Assembly: GCF_014961315.1 (NCBI RefSeq)
Contig: NZ_CP063141.1
Location: 1,302,001 to 1,366,000 of the forward strand
Origin: Thermoflavifilum sp.
Lineage (GTDB): Bacteria; Bacteroidota; Bacteroidia; Chitinophagales; Chitinophagaceae
DNA: 64,000 nucleotides
Direction of reading: 5' to 3'
This document shows, piece by piece, positions 51,253 to 59,102 of this stretch. Position numbers and translations under genes: made by a program. Each line of letters opens with the position of its first letter. Position 1 is the stretch's first letter. A model generated the notes under the pieces. It had not been told where the DNA came from. It ran no database searches and worked only from the letters and a program-made list of their open reading frames with translations.

Positions 51253-51905
51253 GGTTGTGCATGCGGTAATTTCAATTGCCGGGCGATATAAGCGGCCATG
51301 TGTACAGCCCCTACCTTGTCGGGATGAATGCCATCATAAAAATGAGCAGCTTCATGTTTCATGCCCTTGTACAGGTTAATCACATGCACATGTTCCAGCC
51401 TGGCTACCTGCTTAATGATGGGAATTTCCTGGGCTTTAATCACCTGGTTTCGAATACCAAATTTGTCAGAAAAAGAGGGTGGAGGCAGGCAGAGATAGAT
51501 TTGCGGGTGAGCGGGCAATCGCTTGAAGACCTCCACAAATTCCAGATAATCGGTTTTAAAATGCAGGCTATCTTTCCAGTTCCAGGGTTTGGAATCGTTT
51601 GTCCCTAATTCGATGATCACGATTTGTGGGTTCCATTGTTGCACTTCCTGGAATGCTGGTTCTTTCCAGTAAGGGTGATCGCCGCTTTTCAGCAGGGTTC
51701 TACCGCCCAGTCCGTAATTTCTTACCTCGTAAGCCGGGCCAAGGATTCGTTGCAGGGCAGCCGGATAAGTACTATCGCCCAGACCATACCCTTCGGTGAT
51801 GCTGTTGCCCACGCAGGCGACACGAATGGGGGCTTGCTGTGCGTAAATGTTCGTCCAGCAGGCCAGTGTGAGCAAGAAGAAAAAGACGAAATGCAATCGT
51901 TTCAT
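51246..51905 (-). CDS. Exported SGNH/GDSL-family esterase
   Basis: A 219-residue secreted hydrolase (signal ending near NIYAQ) of the SGNH superfamily. Block I is GNSITEG with the serine nucleophile, block II has GLGGRTL, block III is GTNDS, and the final block is the catalytic D-x-x-H in DGIHPDKVG. Members of this exported Bacteroidota subgroup often remove acetyl or other acyl groups from sugars, which would fit the neighbouring sugar-oxidation operon, but the substrate is inferred. It follows that operon but is separated from it by a terminator. Confidence 0.87.
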   Translation of the reverse strand: MKRLHFVFFFLLTLACWTNIYAQQAPIRVACVGNSITEGYGLGDSTYPAALQRILGPAYEVRNYGLGGRTLLKSGDHPYWKEPAFQEVQQWNPQIVIIELGTNDSKPWNWKDSLHFKTDYLEFVEVFKRLPAHPQIYLCLPPPSFSDKFGIRNQVIKAQEIPIIKQVARLEHVHVINLYKGMKHEAAHFYDGIHPDKVGAVHMAAYIARQLKLPHAQPQ

Positions 51906-51925
51906 ATATTCTTTTTGCAACATAC

Positions 51926-51953
51926 AAAAGGTGGAGGCTGTGGTGCCCCCACC
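51926..51953 (-). terminator. Terminator after the Gfo/Idh/MocA gene
   Basis: On the minus strand an 8-bp stem (51953-51946 with 51937-51930, one G-U pair) is followed by four T. It separates the sugar-oxidation operon from the esterase gene. Confidence 0.7.
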
Positions 51954-51968
51954 TCGAAGGAAAAGACT

Positions 51969-53456
51969 TTAGAAGCTGAGATCGGGCCATCCCTGGCGGT
52001 AGGTGCGCCGGATATACTGATTGGCCGGATCAAAGTTGGTCACCCGCATATTCGGGCCGTCCCATTCGAGGGTGATGCCCCTTCCGGGATAGCGGTAGCC
52101 TCGTCCATTGCTATTCGGCTCACGATAGTTGAAACTGCGAATGGCCAGGTTGCCCATCAGCACGCATTCGGTGAGTGGTCCGGCATATCCCACGAAGGGT
52201 GAATCCACTTCCATGTTGCCATAGCCCGCCAGACAGGCGTCTACCCATTGGCCGTAGTGGCCGTCGGCTCCTCCCGGCACCCGGGGATACTTCTGCGGTA
52301 CGTTCACTTCCTTGGTTAACACGGTAGGCAACAGCTGCGGATTTTCTCCGTAGGTGGCGCACATCATCTTGCCACGCGTACCGATGAAGATGACGCCATT
52401 ACCACCATCGCCCATGATTTCATTTGGCCCTAACTCTTCCGGACGTTCTGGTTGTATGCCGCCATCCATCCACACCAGCTTAACCTGGTTTCCTTTTTTG
52501 GTTTTGTATTTGAAATGAATCACCGAGGAAATCGGTCCGCTGTCAGGATAATAGGCTTCCGTCCAGTTGGTTACATAAGGCGTGCTGACACTACAGTTGA
52601 CCTCTGTCGGGTATTCCAGTCCCAGCACTTTAAACACGGGTCCAATGATATGGCAGCCCATATCGCCTAAGGCGCCGGTACCGTAATCCCACCAGCCGCG
52701 CCAGTTGAAGGGCACTACATTGTCTTCGTATTCCCTGTAGGGTGCAGTGCCCAGCCACAGATCCCAGTTCAATCCCTTCGGCACAGGTGGTTTTTTATCA
52801 GGCCAGGGGATGCCCTGCGGCCATACCGGGCGGTTGGTCCAGCAATACACGGTATGCACCTCGCCGATGATGCCGGCTTCATACCATTCCCTGAGCTGGC
52901 GCACACCATCGCTGGAGGCTCCCTGGTCGCCCATCTGGGTCACTACCTTATAGCGTTTGGCCGCTTCGGTGAGCATGCGGGCTTCGTAAATATCGTGTGT
53001 CAGTGGTTTCTGGACGTATACATGTTTGCCCAGCTGCATGGCATGGAAAGCTACGATCGCATGGTTGTGATCGGGAATACCCACGTCAACGGCATCGAAA
53101 TGGTCGTGTTCCTTGTCGAACAATTCACGCCAGTCGTGGTAATATTTGGCTTTAGGCCAGCGCTTCAGGCTGTCCTGCGCCTGGCGGTCGTCCACATCGC
53201 AGAGATAGGCGATCTCTACTTTACCGGTGGCGTAGAAATGGCGCAGGTCATCGCCACCCTTACCGCCGGCACCTATGCCGGCAATAATCAGCTTATCGCT
53301 GGGGGCCACATAACCTCGCCCAAGCACATGGCGGGGTACGATATAGAATCCCGCCGTTGCCAGGGCAGCATTGCGGATGAATGCCCTGCGGGAGATACTT
53401 TTTTTCTGCTCATGATCATTGGCAGGTTGTGGGTAAAGGGACTCTTGTTCTGACAT
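51969..53456 (-). CDS. Tat-exported Gfo/Idh/MocA-family oxidoreductase
   Basis: A 495-residue NAD(P)-binding oxidoreductase. A twin-arginine signal is clear: S-R23-R24-AFIRNAAL followed by a hydrophobic segment. The mature Rossmann domain opens with IAGIGAGGKGGDD. The usual E-K-P motif appears as Q-K-P in VYVQKPLTHD. The C-terminal beta domain contains WRGWWDYGTGALGDMGCH. The cofactor is probably retained through Tat export, as in other exported members. These enzymes oxidise or reduce sugars, commonly at C3 in glycoside breakdown. It is the third gene of an operon with a GMC dehydrogenase and its small subunit, with 24- and 28-base gaps. Confidence 0.9.
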   Translation of the reverse strand: MSEQESLYPQPANDHEQKKSISRRAFIRNAALATAGFYIVPRHVLGRGYVAPSDKLIIAGIGAGGKGGDDLRHFYATGKVEIAYLCDVDDRQAQDSLKRWPKAKYYHDWRELFDKEHDHFDAVDVGIPDHNHAIVAFHAMQLGKHVYVQKPLTHDIYEARMLTEAAKRYKVVTQMGDQGASSDGVRQLREWYEAGIIGEVHTVYCWTNRPVWPQGIPWPDKKPPVPKGLNWDLWLGTAPYREYEDNVVPFNWRGWWDYGTGALGDMGCHIIGPVFKVLGLEYPTEVNCSVSTPYVTNWTEAYYPDSGPISSVIHFKYKTKKGNQVKLVWMDGGIQPERPEELGPNEIMGDGGNGVIFIGTRGKMMCATYGENPQLLPTVLTKEVNVPQKYPRVPGGADGHYGQWVDACLAGYGNMEVDSPFVGYAGPLTECVLMGNLAIRSFNYREPNSNGRGYRYPGRGITLEWDGPNMRVTNFDPANQYIRRTYRQGWPDLSF

Positions 53457-53484
53457 ATCATATGGATTTTATGGTTAAACAAAA

Positions 53485-54174
53485 TCAGCTCCAGGTCATC
53501 ACTTTGCCGCGTTCGTCGGCCTTGATGTATGGGATGCTGGGATCGTAGGAAAGGCCGAATTGTTTCAGCACATCGTCGGGTACACCATCCCAGAAATTGG
53601 GTCGATTGCCTACATATCCGAGGTCTTTGATGCCCATTTCACTGGTGAAAAAGCCTGTAGCGGTGAGGTTACGCATCAGGTTAAAGAAAGCGACGCCGGG
53701 TTCCATCTCGGGCTTAGCCTTGTTGGGCCAGGCGATTTCATCCACCATTTCCATTTGTTCGGCTTGCGAGCAGCTGGCAAAATCCTTACCGTAGCGTTGC
53801 AGGCACTGGTAGTCGAGCCAGCGCAGTCCGCCCCGCATGGGTGTTTGCAGATGAGGCATATCTTTCACGATAAACTCGATGAAATCTGGCACGCCCGCAT
53901 CGGTGGCGCTGCCCGAATGCGCATCGGCCGGGATGATGATGTCGGCCAGGATAGCGATGGTTTTCATTTCATGCTCGGTGAAAAATTTTTCGCTGGCCAG
54001 CTTTTTATCGCGTTCTACTTCAAAAGGTTGACGACCGCTGTTTTCGTCCCATGCTTTCAGGGATGCGGGGAGCTGTTCGGTTTCCTTCTCGGTGCCCTGC
54101 TTGCAGGCTTCGAGAAACAGGCCTGCTGATACTGAGCTGAGTGCCAGCACCTTTAAGGATTCTCTTCTGTCCAT
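53485..54174 (-). CDS. Gluconate 2-dehydrogenase subunit 3-like small subunit
   Basis: A 229-residue exported protein of the gluconate-2-dehydrogenase subunit 3 family. The N-terminus (MDRRESLKVLALSSVSAGLFLEAC) looks like a Tat or lipoprotein signal with a cysteine at its end. The core has FTEHEMKTIAILADIIIPADAHSGSATDAGVPDFIEFI, the family signature. In known complexes this subunit is needed for export and maturation of the large GMC flavoprotein. It lies directly between the GMC and Gfo/Idh/MocA genes and is expected to pair with the former. Confidence 0.9.
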   Translation of the reverse strand: MDRRESLKVLALSSVSAGLFLEACKQGTEKETEQLPASLKAWDENSGRQPFEVERDKKLASEKFFTEHEMKTIAILADIIIPADAHSGSATDAGVPDFIEFIVKDMPHLQTPMRGGLRWLDYQCLQRYGKDFASCSQAEQMEMVDEIAWPNKAKPEMEPGVAFFNLMRNLTATGFFTSEMGIKDLGYVGNRPNFWDGVPDDVLKQFGLSYDPSIPYIKADERGKVMTWS

Positions 54175-54198
54175 AGGTCCAAAAATTTTAAAAACGGG

Positions 54199-55941
54199 TT
54201 AAATATTTCTTTTCTTGAGCTGATCGATCAAATATTCCGTAGCCCGCATGCTCAGCGCCAGGATGGTCCAGGTGGGATTTTTGTCGGCCTGCGACACAAA
54301 GGGCCCGCCATCCACGATAAACAGGTTTTTGCAATCGTGTGCCTGGTTGAATTTATTGACCACCGAGCTGCGCGGGTCGTTGCCCATGCGGGTGGTTCCC
54401 ACTTCGTGGATGATTTCGCCGGGTGTGGAAAGGCCATAATTGCTTTCCGGACCGGGCTTTTCGCCGAGTGGAACACCCCCCATGGCATGGATGATTTCCT
54501 CGAATGTGTCCTGCATGTGTTTGGCCTGTTTGATTTCATAGTCGGTCCAGGTGTAATGGAAACGCAGGACGGGGATACCGTATTTGTCGACCACGTTGGG
54601 ATCGATTTCGCAATAATTCTCGAAGCGGGCTATGGATTCACCCCGGCCGGCCATGCCGAAGGTGGCACCGTAAAACCAGCGATAGTCGTCTTTCAGAGAT
54701 GCGCCGTAACCGCCGGCTTCTTTTACCTTGCCGTCGCGCCCGGGGAAGCGGCCATTCAGATTCTGGATATCCCATCCAAAGCCATAAGAAGGCATGCCCA
54801 TGCCGCCCCAGTATTCGATATGGTAGCCACGCGGGAAATCGAGTTTTTTATTATCGCCCCACCAGGGGGTATAGACGTGCATACCACCCACGCCATCTTC
54901 GTTGTAGCGTTTACGGCCGAAGAGCTGGGGCAGGATGCCCATCCGTCCGGCGCCGGTGGAGTCGTGCAGATAATGGCCCACCACACCACTGGAATTGGCC
55001 AGCCCGTTGGGATGGCGGGGCGATTTAGAGTTCAACAGCAGGCGGGCCGATTCACAGGCGCTGGCGGCCAGTACCACCACGCGAGCCCGTACCTGATACT
55101 CCTGCAGGTCTTCTTTATTTACATAAGAAACCCCCGTTGCCAGTCCATTCTGATCGGTCAGGATTTCCCTTGCCATGGCGTTGGGAATCACCGTTACATG
55201 TCCGCTGCTCACGGCCGGTTTCACCAGTACGGAAGAAGATGAGAAGTCGCCGTACACCATGCAACTGCGGTTGCACTGGCTGCAGTAAAAGCAGGGCTGG
55301 CGATCTTTGTTCACCGTACGGGTGAGGATGGACAGGCGGGAAGGGATGACGGGGATATTGAGTTTTTTTCCGGCCTGCATGATCATCAATTCGTGAAGGC
55401 GGGGCTTGGGAGGGGGAATAAAATACCCATCGGGATCGTTGTAGCGGCCTTCATTGGTGCCAAATACGCCGATCAGCTTGTCGACCCGATCGTAATAAGG
55501 CTTGATATCGTCATAGCCGATGGGCCAGTCTTCCCCTAAACCGTCGATGCTTTTCCGTTTAAAATCGAGGGGGCCAAAGCGAAGCGAGATGCGTCCCCAG
55601 TGGTTGGTGCGGCCTCCCAGCATGCGCGAGCGGAACCAGGCAAATTTCGTGTTGTCTTTGTGGGTATAAGGCTCACCGTCGATTTCCCAGCCGCCCCAGG
55701 CCGCATCAAAATCTCCAAAGGGACGTGTAGTGCCTGCCCCCCGGCGAGGCGATTCATACGGCCATTTCAACTGGGTACGCTGGGCAGGATTGGCCGGGTC
55801 GAACATCGGACCTGCTTCCAGCAATACGGTTTTGATACCTGCCTGTGCCAGTACATAAGCGGCCATGCCGCCACCCGCACCTGAGCCTACGATACAAACA
55901 TCGTAGACCTCAGGTGACTTTTTGATCTGAAAATCACTCAT
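54199..55941 (-). CDS. GMC-family sugar dehydrogenase with candidate iron-sulfur site
   Basis: A 580-residue GMC (glucose-methanol-choline) flavoprotein that probably oxidises a sugar or glycoside in the periplasm. FAD-binding GSGAGGG is at residues 19-25, and the GMC core has GGRTNHWGR with a C-terminal NPTWTILALSMRATEY segment. Four cysteines, C217, C220, C223 and C227 (CFYCSQCNRSC), sit where bacterial FAD-glucose dehydrogenases coordinate an iron-sulfur cluster. It has no signal of its own and would be carried out by the small subunit next to it. It is first in the operon. No cytochrome gene is present, so the electron acceptor is unknown. Confidence 0.92.
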   Translation of the reverse strand: MSDFQIKKSPEVYDVCIVGSGAGGGMAAYVLAQAGIKTVLLEAGPMFDPANPAQRTQLKWPYESPRRGAGTTRPFGDFDAAWGGWEIDGEPYTHKDNTKFAWFRSRMLGGRTNHWGRISLRFGPLDFKRKSIDGLGEDWPIGYDDIKPYYDRVDKLIGVFGTNEGRYNDPDGYFIPPPKPRLHELMIMQAGKKLNIPVIPSRLSILTRTVNKDRQPCFYCSQCNRSCMVYGDFSSSSVLVKPAVSSGHVTVIPNAMAREILTDQNGLATGVSYVNKEDLQEYQVRARVVVLAASACESARLLLNSKSPRHPNGLANSSGVVGHYLHDSTGAGRMGILPQLFGRKRYNEDGVGGMHVYTPWWGDNKKLDFPRGYHIEYWGGMGMPSYGFGWDIQNLNGRFPGRDGKVKEAGGYGASLKDDYRWFYGATFGMAGRGESIARFENYCEIDPNVVDKYGIPVLRFHYTWTDYEIKQAKHMQDTFEEIIHAMGGVPLGEKPGPESNYGLSTPGEIIHEVGTTRMGNDPRSSVVNKFNQAHDCKNLFIVDGGPFVSQADKNPTWTILALSMRATEYLIDQLKKRNI

Positions 55942-56149
55942 AGTGCATGTATGTTTTAAGATATGGGTTACAGATTCAACATGCGGCAAAACCTAACCGC
56001 TTGCGCCTGTGGTGGAGTTAAGCAAAGAGGTGATTGGTGTATGGGAAGACGAATATAGGAATTTTCAACATAGACAATCCCAAAAATCAAAAAAATCTAC
56101 TTACAGCGTGAGAATTTCTAATGAAATCCGGTGTTCATCCCATCGTTGT

Positions 56150-57220
56150 CTATCGGCCAGATTGCCCGAGCTGGCGCAGATAACGCAGATGCGAACGAAC
56201 GGCGCTCGCAAAGGAAGGGTAGGCTACATAGGGCACCTGAAATTCCTGACAGACCTCCCGAACAATGGCACTGATAGCAGGATAATGCACATGCGAGATG
56301 CGCGGGAACAGATGATGCTCGATCTGAAAATTCAATCCACCAATCAACCAGTAAAGCAACTTGCTGTTCGTGCCGAAATTGGCTGTGGTGGCTACTTCAT
56401 GCAATGCCCATTCATTCTCGATTTTTTTAGATTCGGGTTGAGGCATCGGAAAACGCGTGTCTTCCACGCAATGGGCCATCTGAAAAACCAGTGCTAGGGT
56501 GATGCCCATGCTTCCATGCATAATCAATAAACCGATCACGGCTGGCAACCAACCGAAGATCCACGCAGGAATCAAGAGAAATATCGCGAGATTCAGCAAC
56601 TTACTGCCCCAGAAAATCATTTTTTCTGATAAAGACATGCGGGGTATGGGCGTAGATTCAATTTTACGCGCAAAATATTTGTAATAGTCATTAAATAAAA
56701 CCCACATCAACGAGGTAAACATATACAACACCGGTGCATAGAGATGCTGATAACGATGATACCATCGCCTGGGCTGATCAGGACTCAATCGCAATATCGG
56801 CACATGAATATCTTCGTCTTCACCGTTGATATTCGTATACGTATGGTGAACGATATTGTGTTTCACCTTCCAGATATAAGCATTGCCACCCATCAGGTTC
56901 AGGGTGAGCGACATGATTTCATTCAAGGCTTTGGATGAAGAATAGCTTCCGTGGGCAGCATCGTGCATGATGTTGAAACCAATGAAAGCCAGTACAAACC
57001 CCAGTGATACACACAACAGGATGCTGATCCATACTGCGGGATGCAGCACGATTAAGCTGAGATAAACGGCTATCGCCAATGGCAATAGCACGGCCGATTT
57101 GATATACAGCTGTCGATTACCTTTTTCACTCAGGTGATGGGTTTCAAAATAATGTTTGACGCGCGCATCCAGTGTTTGTTTGAAAGGACGGGGATTGTTG
57201 ATGAATTTAACCTGACTCAT
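56150..57220 (-). CDS. Membrane fatty-acid desaturase
   Basis: A 356-residue membrane desaturase of the acyl-lipid / linoleoyl-CoA type, which introduces a double bond into fatty acyl chains using a di-iron site and an electron donor. The three histidine boxes are H86-D-A-A-H90, H121-N-I-V-H125-H126 and Q299-I-E-H302-H303. About four hydrophobic helices lie between the boxes. The length fits front-end-like desaturases without a fused cytochrome b5. It stands alone, with no promoter match that is exact. Together with cdsA and psd it points to active phospholipid remodelling. Confidence 0.93.
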   Translation of the reverse strand: MSQVKFINNPRPFKQTLDARVKHYFETHHLSEKGNRQLYIKSAVLLPLAIAVYLSLIVLHPAVWISILLCVSLGFVLAFIGFNIMHDAAHGSYSSSKALNEIMSLTLNLMGGNAYIWKVKHNIVHHTYTNINGEDEDIHVPILRLSPDQPRRWYHRYQHLYAPVLYMFTSLMWVLFNDYYKYFARKIESTPIPRMSLSEKMIFWGSKLLNLAIFLLIPAWIFGWLPAVIGLLIMHGSMGITLALVFQMAHCVEDTRFPMPQPESKKIENEWALHEVATTANFGTNSKLLYWLIGGLNFQIEHHLFPRISHVHYPAISAIVREVCQEFQVPYVAYPSFASAVRSHLRYLRQLGQSGR

Positions 57221-57346
57221 GATTAATCAAAATAAACATACAAGGCTGCATGCCCTGATGAAAGATGAAGGTAACGGATTCATATCAGGAAACGCGATTT
57301 GCGGATATCAATCGATAAGATTTAACAATCCCTTGTGGATCAAACA

Positions 57347-59002
57347 TCATCCTATTTGCAGATACATTTGCTCATAATACGCTTTTGCCATGCGCTGGCT
57401 GTCGAACTGCGGCCGCACATCCTGCATGCTGCGCGACATGAGCGAGAGCCATTGTGTATGGTTTTCGTAATACAGCGGAAGCACGCGTTGTTGCAGGGTA
57501 GTATACATGGCCTGTGCATCCTGTCGATCGATTTCTTCTTCGGGCAGCTGTGGATCGGCAGCAGGAATCACGAAGCCATTCACCCCATCTTTCAGGAATT
57601 CTGCAATCCAGCCGTCGGGGATGCTCACGTTGACGGCCCCATTCATGGCGGCGCTCATGCCGCTGGTGCCCGAGGCTTCTCGGGTCAGGCGGGGCACGTT
57701 TAGCCACACATCCGCACCGCCTTTCAATAATTTGGATAAGCTCAGTTCATAGCCCGTGAGCACTGCACAATTGGGATAGCTTTTGCTGATCTGTACGAGG
57801 TGATTGAATAAGCCTATCGCTGCACCATCGGTGGGATAAGGTTTTCCGGCCCAGATGATTTGCACGGGATAGGTGGTATGGTGGATGATCTCCTGAAACT
57901 TTTGCCAGTCGTGCAACAACAGGTTCATGCGTTTGTATCCTGCAAAACGTCGAGCCACGACAATGGTCAGGATGTGTTCATCGAACAGCTTACCGCATTG
58001 ATCGGCCACTACTTCAAATAACTTGCGCTTGGCTGCCAGCTTCAGTTCCCGGAGTTTCGTCAGGTCGCCGGCATGTAAGGCTTCATACATGGCATGGTTA
58101 GCCCAGTATTGGGCATCCTGTGCATTGGTGATGGCGATGATGGGCGATAGCTGCGTTTCACGGCCCCACATCTGTCGCAGGGTTTGTGTGTGCAACTGCG
58201 ATACTCCGTTGGTGATACCCGCCAGACGCATGGCGGCCAGGGTGTGGTTGAGACGAGGACCATCGATATGTGTAATCTGGCGGACTTCGTCTATAGAAAG
58301 TTCACCAAAGAAACTCATTTCATGCAACAACCCCATATCTGTTTCCGGATTGCCGGCGGCTTCCGGCGTGTGGTTGGTGAATACCAATCGTTTTTTCACC
58401 TCACGCGTGTTGCGGTATTGTTGATACAGATAGAAGGCCAGGGGAAGGGCATGAGATTCATTTAAATGATACACGGCGGGCTTCCAGCTGAGGTGTTCAA
58501 ACAAACGGGCGCCTCCGAATCCCAGCACGATATCGGCGGCCAGCCTGGCGGCCAGTTCGCTGTCGTACAACTTATAGCAGGTGGTGCGGGCCAGATAATC
58601 GTTTTCCGGGATATCGGTCGTCAGTAAAAACAGTGGAGCGGTGTGAAAGATCTCTGGAGGCAGATAATACGCTTTCACCCATACCGGCTGCCCATGAATC
58701 TGAATGGTAAACTGGATACCCGTGTCCTGCAGAAAATGATAGATTTTTTCCTGAAACAGCACATCCATGGTTTGATCGCTACGACGCACCTGATCGTAAT
58801 ATCCATATTTCCACAGGATACCCACGCCTACCAGATTTTGTTTGAGGATATAAGCGCTACGCAAATGGGATCCCGACAGAAACCCCAGTCCACCTGCATA
58901 AATCTTCAACGGCTGATGGATGGCGTATTCCATCGAAAAATAAGCTACCGGCTTGCTGAAAGCAGGATCGATGTCATAAGGATGGGTGAACGTGAAAGAC
59001 AT
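57347..59002 (-). CDS. glgP: Alpha-glucan phosphorylase (short GlgP type)
   Basis: A 551-residue phosphorylase that releases glucose 1-phosphate from the ends of glycogen or maltodextrin with phosphate. It belongs to the compact type that lacks the long N-terminal extension. Landmarks include AYFSMEYAIHQPLKIYAGGLG at the N-terminus, the VARRFAGYKRMNLL segment, and near the end TREASGTSGMSAAMNGAVNVS, which surrounds the pyridoxal phosphate site. Together with the debranching enzyme and GH63-like glucosidase 40 kb away it completes glycogen breakdown. It diverges from a Mg2+-type P-ATPase gene across a 100-base region with an inverted repeat. Confidence 0.92.
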   Translation of the reverse strand: MSFTFTHPYDIDPAFSKPVAYFSMEYAIHQPLKIYAGGLGFLSGSHLRSAYILKQNLVGVGILWKYGYYDQVRRSDQTMDVLFQEKIYHFLQDTGIQFTIQIHGQPVWVKAYYLPPEIFHTAPLFLLTTDIPENDYLARTTCYKLYDSELAARLAADIVLGFGGARLFEHLSWKPAVYHLNESHALPLAFYLYQQYRNTREVKKRLVFTNHTPEAAGNPETDMGLLHEMSFFGELSIDEVRQITHIDGPRLNHTLAAMRLAGITNGVSQLHTQTLRQMWGRETQLSPIIAITNAQDAQYWANHAMYEALHAGDLTKLRELKLAAKRKLFEVVADQCGKLFDEHILTIVVARRFAGYKRMNLLLHDWQKFQEIIHHTTYPVQIIWAGKPYPTDGAAIGLFNHLVQISKSYPNCAVLTGYELSLSKLLKGGADVWLNVPRLTREASGTSGMSAAMNGAVNVSIPDGWIAEFLKDGVNGFVIPAADPQLPEEEIDRQDAQAMYTTLQQRVLPLYYENHTQWLSLMSRSMQDVRPQFDSQRMAKAYYEQMYLQIG

Positions 59003-59025
59003 AGTAGGGTTTTTCTATAAAGATG

Positions 59026-59040
59026 TAGCAATTTTTGCTA
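59026..59040. promoter_or_regulatory. Perfect inverted repeat between glgP and the P-type ATPase
   Basis: TAGCAA-TTT-TTGCTA is a perfect 6-3-6 inverted repeat midway in the 100-base divergent region. A near-consensus TATTTTTA overlaps its right end, in the direction of the ATPase gene. It could be an operator for either gene. Confidence 0.35.
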
Positions 59041-59102
59041 TTTTTAAAATGATTGCAAGTTATATTTCAATTTCATTTTTCTTCAAATACAAATATCTGT
59101 TC

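Noticed and set aside
54337..55242. 301-codon plus-strand ORF opposite the GMC gene
   Set aside because: Antisense shadow; the minus-strand frame holds all GMC motifs.
59003..59102. Mg2+ riboswitch (M-box or ykkC-like) before the MgtA-type ATPase
   Set aside because: The leader is only about 100 bases, is shared with a divergent gene and has no extended conserved structure.
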